6,363 nt of DNA from Defluviitaleaceae bacterium (GTDB taxonomy: Bacteria > Bacillota > Clostridia > Lachnospirales > UBA5962), in contig WQZK01000115.1 in assembly GCA_009780765.1 (NCBI GenBank), positions 1 to 6,363 on the forward strand. Reading direction: 5' to 3'. The notes beneath the pieces are model-generated. The model ran no database searches. It worked only from the letters and a program-made list of their open reading frames with translations, and had not been told where the DNA came from. Shown here piece after piece: positions 1 to 6,362 of this stretch. The position numbers and the translations under genes are program-made. Position 1 is the first letter of the stretch; each line of letters opens with the position of its first letter.

Positions 1-1
1 A

Positions 2-1993
2 ATTTGCTGTGTTGCTAGATATGATTTGCCAAATGGCGAAAAAGATGTTAGGCCTGTAACTTGGGCTAGAAATAAAGAATCTAATAATTGTAGATGGCGA
101 TTAAAAGGCTTATCAGGAAGAAAGCCTATCTATGGGCTTGATTTATTGACAGGATACCCAAGTGCAAAGGTTTTACTTGTAGAAGGTGAAAAGTGTGCAG
201 ATACTGCTAATGAAATTCTTGATAAAAACAATTGGATAGCTATCTCATGGATGGGCGGAACTGGCGGAATTAATAAAATTGATTTCGCCAGGATAAAAGA
301 ACGAGATGTAACACTTTGGCCTGATAATGACGACCCAGGGCGAGAGGCTATGCTTGAAATATCTAAGCAATTAGACAATAAGAAGATTGTAGAAATACCC
401 GCAGACAAGGAAAAGGGTTGGGATGTTGCTGATGCAATTGCTGAAGAAAATTGGAATTTAGATGATTTATTGAATTTTTTAGAAACTGCTAAGAAATTAG
501 AAAATAGCTCTGAAGAGGAGGAGGTTAAATACGAACCACTTACAGATATGGGCCACGCCAAGCGTTTTGCCAGGCTTTATAAAAATAAGATACGGTACGT
601 TGTATCTAGCGGAATTGGTAGCTATATGCTTTGGAATGGCTGTTGCTGGGATATTTTAACCATCACAGAAAGTAATCCAAATGCACCGCTTTATGATTAT
701 GTTGCCAATTTGCGTTTTGATATACATGAGGAACTCCAATATAAATTAGATAATGAAATTATATTCCCTGGCGACGAGAAATTAATTAAAAAATATAAAA
801 GTGAGATGGAAAGGGTTCAAGGACGTAGATGTATAGATAATGTGCTACTTTTAGCACAAGGCGAGCAAAGTCTTAGAGTTTCTAAAGAACAATTAGATGC
901 AAATGGATATTTATTAAACGTTAATAACGGCACTATAGATTTGCAAACTATGGAATTTAGAAAGGCAGACCCCGAAGATTTTATAACTAAAAAAGCCAAT
1001 GCCAATTATGAGCCTAATGCCAAATGTCCGCTTTTTGTTCAAACTTTAGAAAAGTTCTTGTCTAATGAAGAAATAAGGCACTATTTTTTAAAGGCTGTTG
1101 GTTTCTCTGTAACAGGGCTTCCGCCTGAAGCAGAGCGTTGTTATTTCTTTATGTATGGAAATGGATTTAACGGAAAAAGTACAATAATAAACGCTATACT
1201 TCATGCTATTGGCGAATTTGGAGCAGTGGCGGATAAAAATGTATTCTTTATGCCACGTAACGGTAATAGTGAATCTGCGGCAATTTATAGTGCAAAAGCA
1301 GCTTTAATTGGCAAGAGGTTTGTAAGTGCATCAGAGAGCCGAAAAGGTGCACCACTTGAAATAGAGCTAATAAAAGAAATAACAGGTGGCAACTCTATTC
1401 AAGCTAAATTTATGCACCAAAATATATTTACGTTTAAGCCTAATATGAAGATTTGGCTTGATAGCAACCATAAGCCTAAAATTTCAGATTCTAACAGAGC
1501 GATATGGGACAGAACGAGATTATTTCCATTCACAGTAACTATATCAGAATCAGAAAAAGATATGGCTATGGGTGAAAAACTAAAGAAAGAAGCTAGTGGC
1601 ATTTTAAATTTAATTCTTGAGGGTTATAAGAGTTGGGCTTTAGAAGGACTGAAGAACGTACCAAAAGCGATGCAAGAAGAACTTTACGAGTACCGCATAG
1701 ATGAAGACCCAGTTAGAGCATTTTTAACAGAAAAGTACGATTTTGAAAAAGGAGAACCAATTCCAGCGGGGCAACTATATTCGCAGTATAAAAAGTGGGC
1801 ATCAGATAACGGTATTTTTGAAATATCTAATGTTTTATTTGGCAGAGCTCTAAAGAACGATTTTACCGATTTAGGCATAAGCTGGATTGAAAACAACAAA
1901 GGCAGATTTTATCTTGGACTAAGAAAAAAAGAAGCTGGATTTACTCAAATTGAGTTTGAAAAACATGATGGTGAAAATCCGTTTGTAAAGTAG
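2..1993 (+). CDS. Phage/plasmid replication protein: TOPRIM-like primase part plus SF3 helicase (P4/D5 family), 5'-truncated by the window
   Basis: Cytoplasmic protein expected to prime and unwind DNA for phage or plasmid replication. Of 663 visible residues (residue 1 = codon 2-4), the N-terminal part is TOPRIM-like, with VEGEK at 60-64 and the acidic DNDD at 108-111. A D5_N-like segment spans about 300-350. The SF3 helicase follows: Walker A GNGFNGKST at 386-394 (Lys392), a Walker B-like SASE ending at Glu445, EITGGN at 459-464, sensor Asn489 in LDSNHKPKI, and an arginine-finger region WDRTR at 502-506. The C-terminal tail from about 565 resembles the winged-helix end of this family. The frame is open to the left edge, and ICCVARYD precedes TTG 26 and continues the family motif RYD..NGEK..P, so the real start is upstream. 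Primase catalytic or zinc elements may be off-window. The next gene starts 10 bases after the stop. Confidence 0.95.
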   Translation: MCCVARYDLPNGEKDVRPVTWARNKESNNCRWRLKGLSGRKPIYGLDLLTGYPSAKVLLVEGEKCADTANEILDKNNWIAISWMGGTGGINKIDFARIKERDVTLWPDNDDPGREAMLEISKQLDNKKIVEIPADKEKGWDVADAIAEENWNLDDLLNFLETAKKLENSSEEEEVKYEPLTDMGHAKRFARLYKNKIRYVVSSGIGSYMLWNGCCWDILTITESNPNAPLYDYVANLRFDIHEELQYKLDNEIIFPGDEKLIKKYKSEMERVQGRRCIDNVLLLAQGEQSLRVSKEQLDANGYLLNVNNGTIDLQTMEFRKADPEDFITKKANANYEPNAKCPLFVQTLEKFLSNEEIRHYFLKAVGFSVTGLPPEAERCYFFMYGNGFNGKSTIINAILHAIGEFGAVADKNVFFMPRNGNSESAAIYSAKAALIGKRFVSASESRKGAPLEIELIKEITGGNSIQAKFMHQNIFTFKPNMKIWLDSNHKPKISDSNRAIWDRTRLFPFTVTISESEKDMAMGEKLKKEASGILNLILEGYKSWALEGLKNVPKAMQEELYEYRIDEDPVRAFLTEKYDFEKGEPIPAGQLYSQYKKWASDNGIFEISNVLFGRALKNDFTDLGISWIENNKGRFYLGLRKKEAGFTQIEFEKHDGENPFVK

Positions 1994-1996
1994 GTG
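1991..1996 (+). promoter_or_regulatory. Ribosome binding site of the 66-residue gene, overlapping the primase stop
   Basis: TAGGTG contains the primase stop codon TAG and an AGGTG Shine-Dalgarno, six bases before ATG 2003. This spacing supports ATG 2003 rather than the GTG at 1994, which lies inside the Shine-Dalgarno itself. The overlap suggests translational coupling to the primase gene. Confidence 0.6.
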
Positions 1997-2002
1997 AATA
2001 AT

Positions 2003-2203
2003 ATGGATGAGTATAAAAAGATGTTTAGAATAGCTTTTGATTTTTTTGAGAAGCATTATTACCCCAGTTGTGAAGAAGACTGGGGTAAAATTGTTGACGA
2101 GCTTGAATGTATAAATCCACAAAATGATATGTTTTTAGATGGATTGTTGATTGAGGTTATAAATGAATTTGAGAGAATATATTTAAAAGAGTCTCGCATG
2201 TAA
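2003..2203 (+). CDS. Small acidic protein of unknown function (66 aa)
   Basis: I do not recognise this protein. It begins MDEYKKMFRIAFDFFEKHYY and ends FERIYLKESRM. It is rich in Asp/Glu and aromatic residues, has single Cys residues in PSCEED and ELEC, and shows no signal peptide or membrane segment. The alternating hydrophobic and charged residues suggest a mostly helical cytosolic protein. An AGGTG Shine-Dalgarno six bases upstream and immediate adjacency to the primase stop suggest it is the last gene of the replication operon. The coding sequence contains a perfect 10-bp inverted repeat at 2059-2088, and its stop codon lies inside the hairpin at 2193-2221. An accessory replication or regulatory role would fit its position, but nothing in the sequence demonstrates one. 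Confidence 0.65.
   Translation: MDEYKKMFRIAFDFFEKHYYPSCEEDWGKIVDELECINPQNDMFLDGLLIEVINEFERIYLKESRM
2059..2088. repeat. Perfect 10-bp inverted repeat inside the small gene
   Basis: TTACCCCAGT at 2059-2068 is exactly complementary to ACTGGGGTAA at 2079-2088, around a 10-base loop. It includes four consecutive G:C pairs and stands out in AT-rich sequence. No T-tract follows on either strand, so it does not look like an intrinsic terminator. It may be an mRNA hairpin or chance within the codons for HYYPSCEEDWGK. Confidence 0.5.
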
Positions 2204-2221
2204 TGTAAATTTACATGCGAG
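2185..2221 (-). terminator. Hairpin at the convergent junction, probable terminator of the TPR-MBL gene
   Basis: CTCGCATGTAA (2193-2203) pairs perfectly with TTACATGCGAG (2211-2221), giving an 11-bp stem and a 7-base loop. On the minus strand the stem is followed by ACTCTTTTAAAT, a weak U-tract, 40 bases after the TPR-MBL stop. On the plus strand it overlaps the stop codon of the small gene and is followed by TAAATATATA, which is less terminator-like. It could serve both convergent genes, mainly the minus-strand one. A nested 14-bp palindrome ATGTAAATTTACAT (2203-2216) offers an alternative fold or protein site. Confidence 0.5.
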
Positions 2222-2260
2222 TAAATATATATGATGCTTCATGAATAGTATTATTTTTGG

Positions 2261-5176
2261 CTATACATCAAGAGCAGCCCTCATATACAGCTTGAGCAAA
2301 AATTCTTCTAAATCTTTTTTGGTTACACGGTTCACTTCATAGTATTGCAAAGAATTGTCCAGCCTATTCTCGTGTACTTCCGCAACAGAATAAGGATGAA
2401 AACCATAACTCGCACTTTTATTTGTGTTATTTATACTATCAATCAATTTCATTTTTCTATCTACATCAAAAGTTAAGCCAATATCAGCAGGGAAAAAAGT
2501 AGTGCTATCTTTGAATACTTTATAAAATATTTCTGTCAATTCTTTTCGGCTATCACGAAATTCTTCACCAAACTCAGAGATAATACAAATCTTTGGCTTT
2601 AAAAGGTCTACAATCCGTGCGAGCCCCAATCTCCCTAAATGGTTTTTATAAAAACGGCCTCCATTTTCGCGAATAGGCTTTGCAGCATCAAACTTTTTCT
2701 CATAGTTTTTAAATCCACCAAGGTGTGCAAGCAAGATGATTTCATACTTGTTATAATTTTTCTTAATTTTCTCATACTGCTTTTCGATATTTTCATCTAC
2801 ACCAGTGTCTCCAGTATAAACAAGAACAAAATCTTTAAACTTAAATATAAATCCAACCGAATCTCTATCAGAAAACATATCGTTATGCTTTGCAGGAATG
2901 GCGACAATCTCTAAGTCAGTGATACATTTAGCGTCTAATGAATTAGGGCAAATTATAGGGAGCTTATCTTCTGCCTTTATAAGCACAACATCATAATCTG
3001 TGTTTTTGTGTAATTTAAGCATCGATACATATTTGGTATATGTGCTGCTTGTCATATAGATACGTATTCTTTTGCGTCGTGAGGAATTTAAAAGTTTTTC
3101 CTTTGCAATTTCTTCGTAACGGTTTCTATCGTTTTCATCAGGTTTGCCATATTCTGAATATACTTCACTCATAATTGTGTCTTTTTCAGGGTCATCAAAC
3201 TCTCCTAAAATTGTTTCATTGTATTGATGTAATAAAGTTAATATTGATTCGAGGTCTGCTGTATGGTCATTATGAGCATGAGTAATTAAAATGTGGTCAA
3301 TTTGATGAAATTTATAACCCGCAGCTTTAAAATTATCAATAAAGTTAAAGCCAGGGTCAATTACTATACCACAATTAGGTATTTTAAAAAAGTAACCGCC
3401 ACCTTTGCTAACTCGATAATTATCTGCAATTATCGGAGTATAAGAATTCCAACGTCTTAGCACTACAAACTCTACTTTTTCTTCTGAGTATAGTGATTTG
3501 TTCTCTCCTATAAACGTTTTAAAAGAGTTTTTTGTCTCAATAACATTTTTTTCAATATCAGATTCATTTATTAAATCTATTATTTTTTTTATTTTACTCG
3601 TTTCCTTACTTGTTTTTGCAGTAGACTTACTTCGCAATCCGTTAATTTCACTAATACGCTCATCAATCCACTTTATCATTTGAAAATTATCTTTTTCTTG
3701 ATATAGTTTCTTGCTTTCTTCAAAGTCTTTAAGTGCTTTTTCATTGTTTCGATGTATTTCATAGTAGATATCCGCACGATTCGCATACGCTAGGGCATAA
3801 TTTTTATCTAATTCAATAGCTTTGCTATAATCAGCTAGTGCTTTATCATAATCTTTTATATCGTCATATAGAGCTCCACGATTATTATAAGCAGAGGCAC
3901 AGTTTTCATCTAACTCAATAGCTTTATTATAATCAGCTAGTGCTTTATCATAATCTTTTATATCGTCGTATAGAGTCCCACGATTATTATAAGCAGAGAC
4001 ATTATTTTCATCCAATTCAATAGCTTTATTAAAATCCGCTAATGCTTTATCATACTCTTTTATATCGCAATATAGAGTTCCACGATTATTATAAGCAGAA
4101 GCATAATTTTCATCTAAAGCAATAGCTTTATTAAAATCTGCCAGTGCTTTATCATACTCTTCTATATTGCCATATAGAGTCCCACGATTATTATAAGCAG
4201 AGACATTATTTTCATCCAATTCAATAGCTTTATTAAAATCCGCTAATGCTTTATCATACTCTTCTATATTGCCATATAGGGTTCCACGGTTATTATAAGC
4301 AGAAGCATAACTTCCATCTAACTCAATAGCTTTATTAAAATCAGCTAGTGCTTTATTATGGTCTTTTAGGTTTCCATATAAAACTCCACGATTGTAGTAA
4401 GTAGAAGCATAATTTTCGTTTAATTCGATAGCTTTGTTAAAATCAGCTAGTGCTTTATCATACTCTTTTATATCGCCATATAGACTTCCACGATTATTAT
4501 AAGCAAAGACATAATTTTCGTTTAATTCGATAGCTTTATTAAAATCAGCTAGTGCTTTATTATAGTCTTTTAGGTTTCTATATAAAATTCCACGATTGTA
4601 GTAAGCAGGAGCATAATTTTCGTTTAATTCGATAGCTTTATTAAAATCAGCTAGTGCTTTATCATACTCTTTTATATCGCCATATAGAGTTCCACGATTA
4701 TTATAAGCAAAGACATAATTTTCATTTAACTCAATAGCTTTATTAAAATCAGCTAGTGCTTTATCATACTCTTCTATATTGCCATATAGAGTTCCACGAT
4801 TGTAGTAAGCAGAAGCATCTTTTTCGTTTAACTCAATAGCTTTATTAAAATCCGCTAATGCTTTATCATACTCGTTTATATCGACATATAGACTTCCACG
4901 ATTGTAGTAAGCAGAAGCATCTTTTTCGTTTAATTCGATAGCTTTGTTAAAATTCACTAGTGCTTTATCATGCTCTTTTAAAATATTATACGCACAACTA
5001 AGTAGAACATAAGCCACTGCATCTTTGTCGTCTAAGGAAATAGCCTTCTTACAATCTGCAACACATTTTTTATATTCCTCCATATCAAAATAAATTTGTG
5101 CTCTTTCTAAGTAAAGCTTAAAGCTATCTGGGTTATTTTTAATATCCTGGTTTAATTTTATAAGCTTTTCATCCAC
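2261..5176 (-). CDS. TPR-repeat protein fused to a C-terminal metallo-beta-lactamase-fold hydrolase (971 aa)
   Basis: Predicted cytosolic, with no signal peptide or membrane segment. Residues 18-494 hold about 14 tetratricopeptide repeats of the NRG..Y...Y.KAL.DF.KAIEL type; units from 86 to 459 are strictly 34 residues and nearly identical. A charged, Ser/Lys-rich linker follows (about 500-565). The MBL-fold domain (about 566-905) has GGGYFF, IVIDPGF at 604-610, the metal motif HAHNDH at 633-638, and likely further ligands His764 (AKHND), Asp790 (YTGDTG) and His846 (KNHLG); His818 (LLAHLGG) is an alternative. The last 65 residues (GFHPYS, YYEVNRV) match nothing I know. TPRs bind proteins or peptides; MBL enzymes hydrolyse esters, amides, nucleic acids or cyclic nucleotides, and the substrate here is unknown. 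GTG 5176 is the earliest possible start because an in-frame TAA abuts it. There is no NTPase P-loop, so it is not a STAND ATPase. Its own promoter and position between two phage modules suggest cargo. Confidence 0.94.
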   Translation of the reverse strand: MDEKLIKLNQDIKNNPDSFKLYLERAQIYFDMEEYKKCVADCKKAISLDDKDAVAYVLLSCAYNILKEHDKALVNFNKAIELNEKDASAYYNRGSLYVDINEYDKALADFNKAIELNEKDASAYYNRGTLYGNIEEYDKALADFNKAIELNENYVFAYNNRGTLYGDIKEYDKALADFNKAIELNENYAPAYYNRGILYRNLKDYNKALADFNKAIELNENYVFAYNNRGSLYGDIKEYDKALADFNKAIELNENYASTYYNRGVLYGNLKDHNKALADFNKAIELDGSYASAYNNRGTLYGNIEEYDKALADFNKAIELDENNVSAYNNRGTLYGNIEEYDKALADFNKAIALDENYASAYNNRGTLYCDIKEYDKALADFNKAIELDENNVSAYNNRGTLYDDIKDYDKALADYNKAIELDENCASAYNNRGALYDDIKDYDKALADYSKAIELDKNYALAYANRADIYYEIHRNNEKALKDFEESKKLYQEKDNFQMIKWIDERISEINGLRSKSTAKTSKETSKIKKIIDLINESDIEKNVIETKNSFKTFIGENKSLYSEEKVEFVVLRRWNSYTPIIADNYRVSKGGGYFFKIPNCGIVIDPGFNFIDNFKAAGYKFHQIDHILITHAHNDHTADLESILTLLHQYNETILGEFDDPEKDTIMSEVYSEYGKPDENDRNRYEEIAKEKLLNSSRRKRIRIYMTSSTYTKYVSMLKLHKNTDYDVVLIKAEDKLPIICPNSLDAKCITDLEIVAIPAKHNDMFSDRDSVGFIFKFKDFVLVYTGDTGVDENIEKQYEKIKKNYNKYEIILLAHLGGFKNYEKKFDAAKPIRENGGRFYKNHLGRLGLARIVDLLKPKICIISEFGEEFRDSRKELTEIFYKVFKDSTTFFPADIGLTFDVDRKMKLIDSINNTNKSASYGFHPYSVAEVHENRLDNSLQYYEVNRVTKKDLEEFLLKLYMRAALDV
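3800..4921 (-). repeat. Tandem array of eleven 102-bp units encoding TPRs
   Basis: Eleven consecutive 102-base units encode residues 86-459 of the TPR-MBL protein, with no length variation. The 3' half of each unit (KALADFNKAIEL) is almost invariant in protein and highly similar in DNA; differences cluster at the first four residues and around unit positions 10-19. Higher-order structure is visible: units 5-6 (154-221) and 7-8 (222-289) are copies of one two-repeat block (YVFAYNN... then YYNRG.LY.NLKD.NKAL), and units 9-10 and 11-12 alternate YASAYNN with NVSAYNN. Synonymous differences, such as tccgctaatgc against tcagctagtgc, show that not all copies are recent. Confidence 0.96.
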
Positions 5177-5195
5177 TTAATTCATCTCCTCCTTA
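5177..5195 (-). promoter_or_regulatory. Strong ribosome binding site with a two-codon ORF before the GTG start
   Basis: Read on the minus strand, TAAGGAGGAG (5195-5186) is a near-ideal Shine-Dalgarno, nine bases before GTG 5176. Between them lies ATG-AAT-TAA (5185-5177), in the same frame as the gene, with the TAA touching the GTG. The ATG directly abuts the Shine-Dalgarno, which is too close for efficient initiation, so GTG is the likely start. The in-frame stop also rules out any longer N-terminus. Confidence 0.85.
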
Positions 5196-5248
5196 ATATA
5201 TGAATGTGGTTGTCAAATCTTGTATTAATTTGGTGAAATGATAATTTT

Positions 5249-5277
5249 ACCATATCATAAACTAATTGCATTGTCAA
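5249..5277 (-). promoter_or_regulatory. Sigma-A-type promoter of the TPR-MBL gene
   Basis: On the minus strand a consensus -35 TTGACA (5277-5272) is followed by a 17-base spacer and the -10 TATGGT (5254-5249). The TG at 5257-5256 makes an extended -10. Transcription would start near 5242, leaving a leader of about 65 bases. An inverted repeat ATGATA (5258-5253) / TATCAT (5243-5238) straddles the -10 and start region and could be an operator. The promoter lies downstream of the lysin terminator, so the gene can be expressed independently of the late genes. Confidence 0.7.
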
Positions 5278-5318
5278 CAACTTTCAATAGGTAACACAGA
5301 TGCATAAAAGTTTAGAAT

Positions 5319-5347
5319 AAAAAAATGACAACCTTATAGTTGCCATT
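5319..5347 (-). terminator. Rho-independent terminator of the lysin gene
   Basis: On the minus strand, ATGGCAAC pairs with GTTGTCAT (8 bp, one G-U) around the loop TATAAG, and seven T residues follow (5325-5319). It begins about eight bases after the lysin stop codon TAA (5357-5355). Hairpin, loop and U-tract match an intrinsic terminator, which would insulate the TPR-MBL gene from late transcription. Confidence 0.85.
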
Positions 5348-5354
5348 CTTGTTG

Positions 5355-6362
5355 TTACTTTCTATTCACTTTTTCACTATATCTATCAAAAACTATTCTA
5401 ACAAACTCATGATTTGCAGGAATTTCACCCATTAAAACCTTTGTCCAATGCTCTTTATCTACAATAACGCCATCTTTAATAGCGTTATCTACAGTTTGCT
5501 CTACTGCCATTCTTAGCACTCCTTTGTAAATATTATTTAGTTTGCTTGCATAGTTCGGGTCGCTCGCCCATCCAACGCCATGCGGATTATTTGGAATAGA
5601 AAGATACTCTATGTATGAAGCAGAGCCACGGCGTACAAAATGCAAGCGTGGGCTTTGGTTTAGCAAGGCTAAATCGTCTTTGGTGGCATAAGCCTTTAAA
5701 TGCTGTATATGTGCCATTACGCCAATTAGCGGAGTTTCAAAACTTGCACCAGCTCCGCCACCATCAACAGCACCTATGCCAGCAAAATTGTTTTGGCAAG
5801 AGCTAACTTGTCCGCCATATTGAAATCTTCCTGTTTCTAAAATTGCCTGTACAAGTGCAATTTCTGGCCTAACGCCCTCAATCTTGCCAATTTCATAATA
5901 CAGATTGATTAATTCTTCAATACTTGTATTTAGGATAGGCTCTTTTCTCCATCCTTTTGCATATTCAAGAAATATTTGCTTTGATATTCGAGCTATGCCC
6001 ATGATCGGTGTTTTTGAGATAATTTCATTGTTGTTAGGTTGCTCGATGCTTGGTTTGTTGTCTATGGCTATGCCACCATATTTAGCTATTTCTTTGGCTA
6101 TCGCCTCGCATATTGCATCAAAGTTTTTTCGGTACAAATCAACATCTGTTGTTGAATTAACAAAGCAAATCTCTAAAAGTATAGCAGGCTTATTGGTGTT
6201 ATTTAAAAAGCCTAAATCTGTACGTGGGAATGTTCCATCGCCACGTCTTAATATTAGTCCTGAAGCCTTTGAAATGGACTTTGAAACATTGCTTGCTAAG
6301 TTTTTTGTTTGAGCATTGCCTTTTCTATAGCAAGTTTCTACGCCTATTCCTTCTTCTCGAAC
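5355..6362 (-). CDS. Bifunctional cell-wall lytic enzyme: N-acetylmuramoyl-L-alanine amidase (amidase_3) plus glucosaminidase, 5'-truncated by the window
   Basis: Expected to cut peptidoglycan at two bonds: MurNAc-L-Ala (amidase) and a glycan bond (glucosaminidase). Phage context suggests an endolysin or tail-associated lysin, though a host autolysin is possible. Of 335 visible residues (residue 1 = codon 6362-6360), 1-95 are the end of an amidase_3 domain: GVETCYRKGNAQTKNLASN, then RRGDGTFPRTDLGFL, then PAILLEICFVN with the expected catalytic Glu64. The zinc-binding N-terminal half is off-window. After an Asn-rich linker (PNNNE), a glucosaminidase domain spans about 123-285: IALVQAILETGRF (likely catalytic Glu176), NNFAGIGAVDGGG, and GVGWASDPNYASKLNNIY. 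A charged tail follows. An apparent TTG start at 6137 falls inside the amidase helix after FVNSTTDVD, so it is not the start. The stop is followed by an intrinsic terminator. Confidence 0.93.
   Translation of the reverse strand, partial: VREEGIGVETCYRKGNAQTKNLASNVSKSISKASGLILRRGDGTFPRTDLGFLNNTNKPAILLEICFVNSTTDVDLYRKNFDAICEAIAKEIAKYGGIAIDNKPSIEQPNNNEIISKTPIMGIARISKQIFLEYAKGWRKEPILNTSIEELINLYYEIGKIEGVRPEIALVQAILETGRFQYGGQVSSCQNNFAGIGAVDGGGAGASFETPLIGVMAHIQHLKAYATKDDLALLNQSPRLHFVRRGSASYIEYLSIPNNPHGVGWASDPNYASKLNNIYKGVLRMAVEQTVDNAIKDGVIVDKEHWTKVLMGEIPANHEFVRIVFDRYSEKVNRK

Noticed and set aside
26..28. TTG as start of the primase gene
   Set aside because: The frame is open to the window edge, and the residues before it (ARYD) complete a family motif with the following NGEK, so the gene continues to the left.
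130..561. 143-residue open frame on the minus strand, and other antisense frames at 1399-1602, 2639-2914, 3498-3683, 5615-5806 and 5905-6312
   Set aside because: All lie opposite genes with clear protein families, have low-complexity Ser/Leu/Ile/Phe-rich translations, and match no known motifs.
1994..1996. GTG as start of the small gene
   Set aside because: It forms part of the Shine-Dalgarno AGGTG that is ideally spaced for ATG 2003, and there is no other Shine-Dalgarno before it.
3800..4921. CRISPR array or noncoding satellite
   Set aside because: The 102-base units are contiguous without spacers and encode in-frame TPRs across their whole length.
2261..5176. STAND/AVAST-type ATPase
   Set aside because: No Walker A or B motif is present between the TPRs and the MBL domain, so the protein lacks the NTPase module.
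5211..5216. Second TTGACA on the minus strand as another -35 box
   Set aside because: At 17 bases' distance the sequence is the Shine-Dalgarno region, not a -10. TATATT lies only 10 bases away.
6135..6137. TTG as start of the lysin gene
   Set aside because: Seventy-five in-frame residues upstream match the end of amidase_3, including PAILLE, so this TTG is internal.
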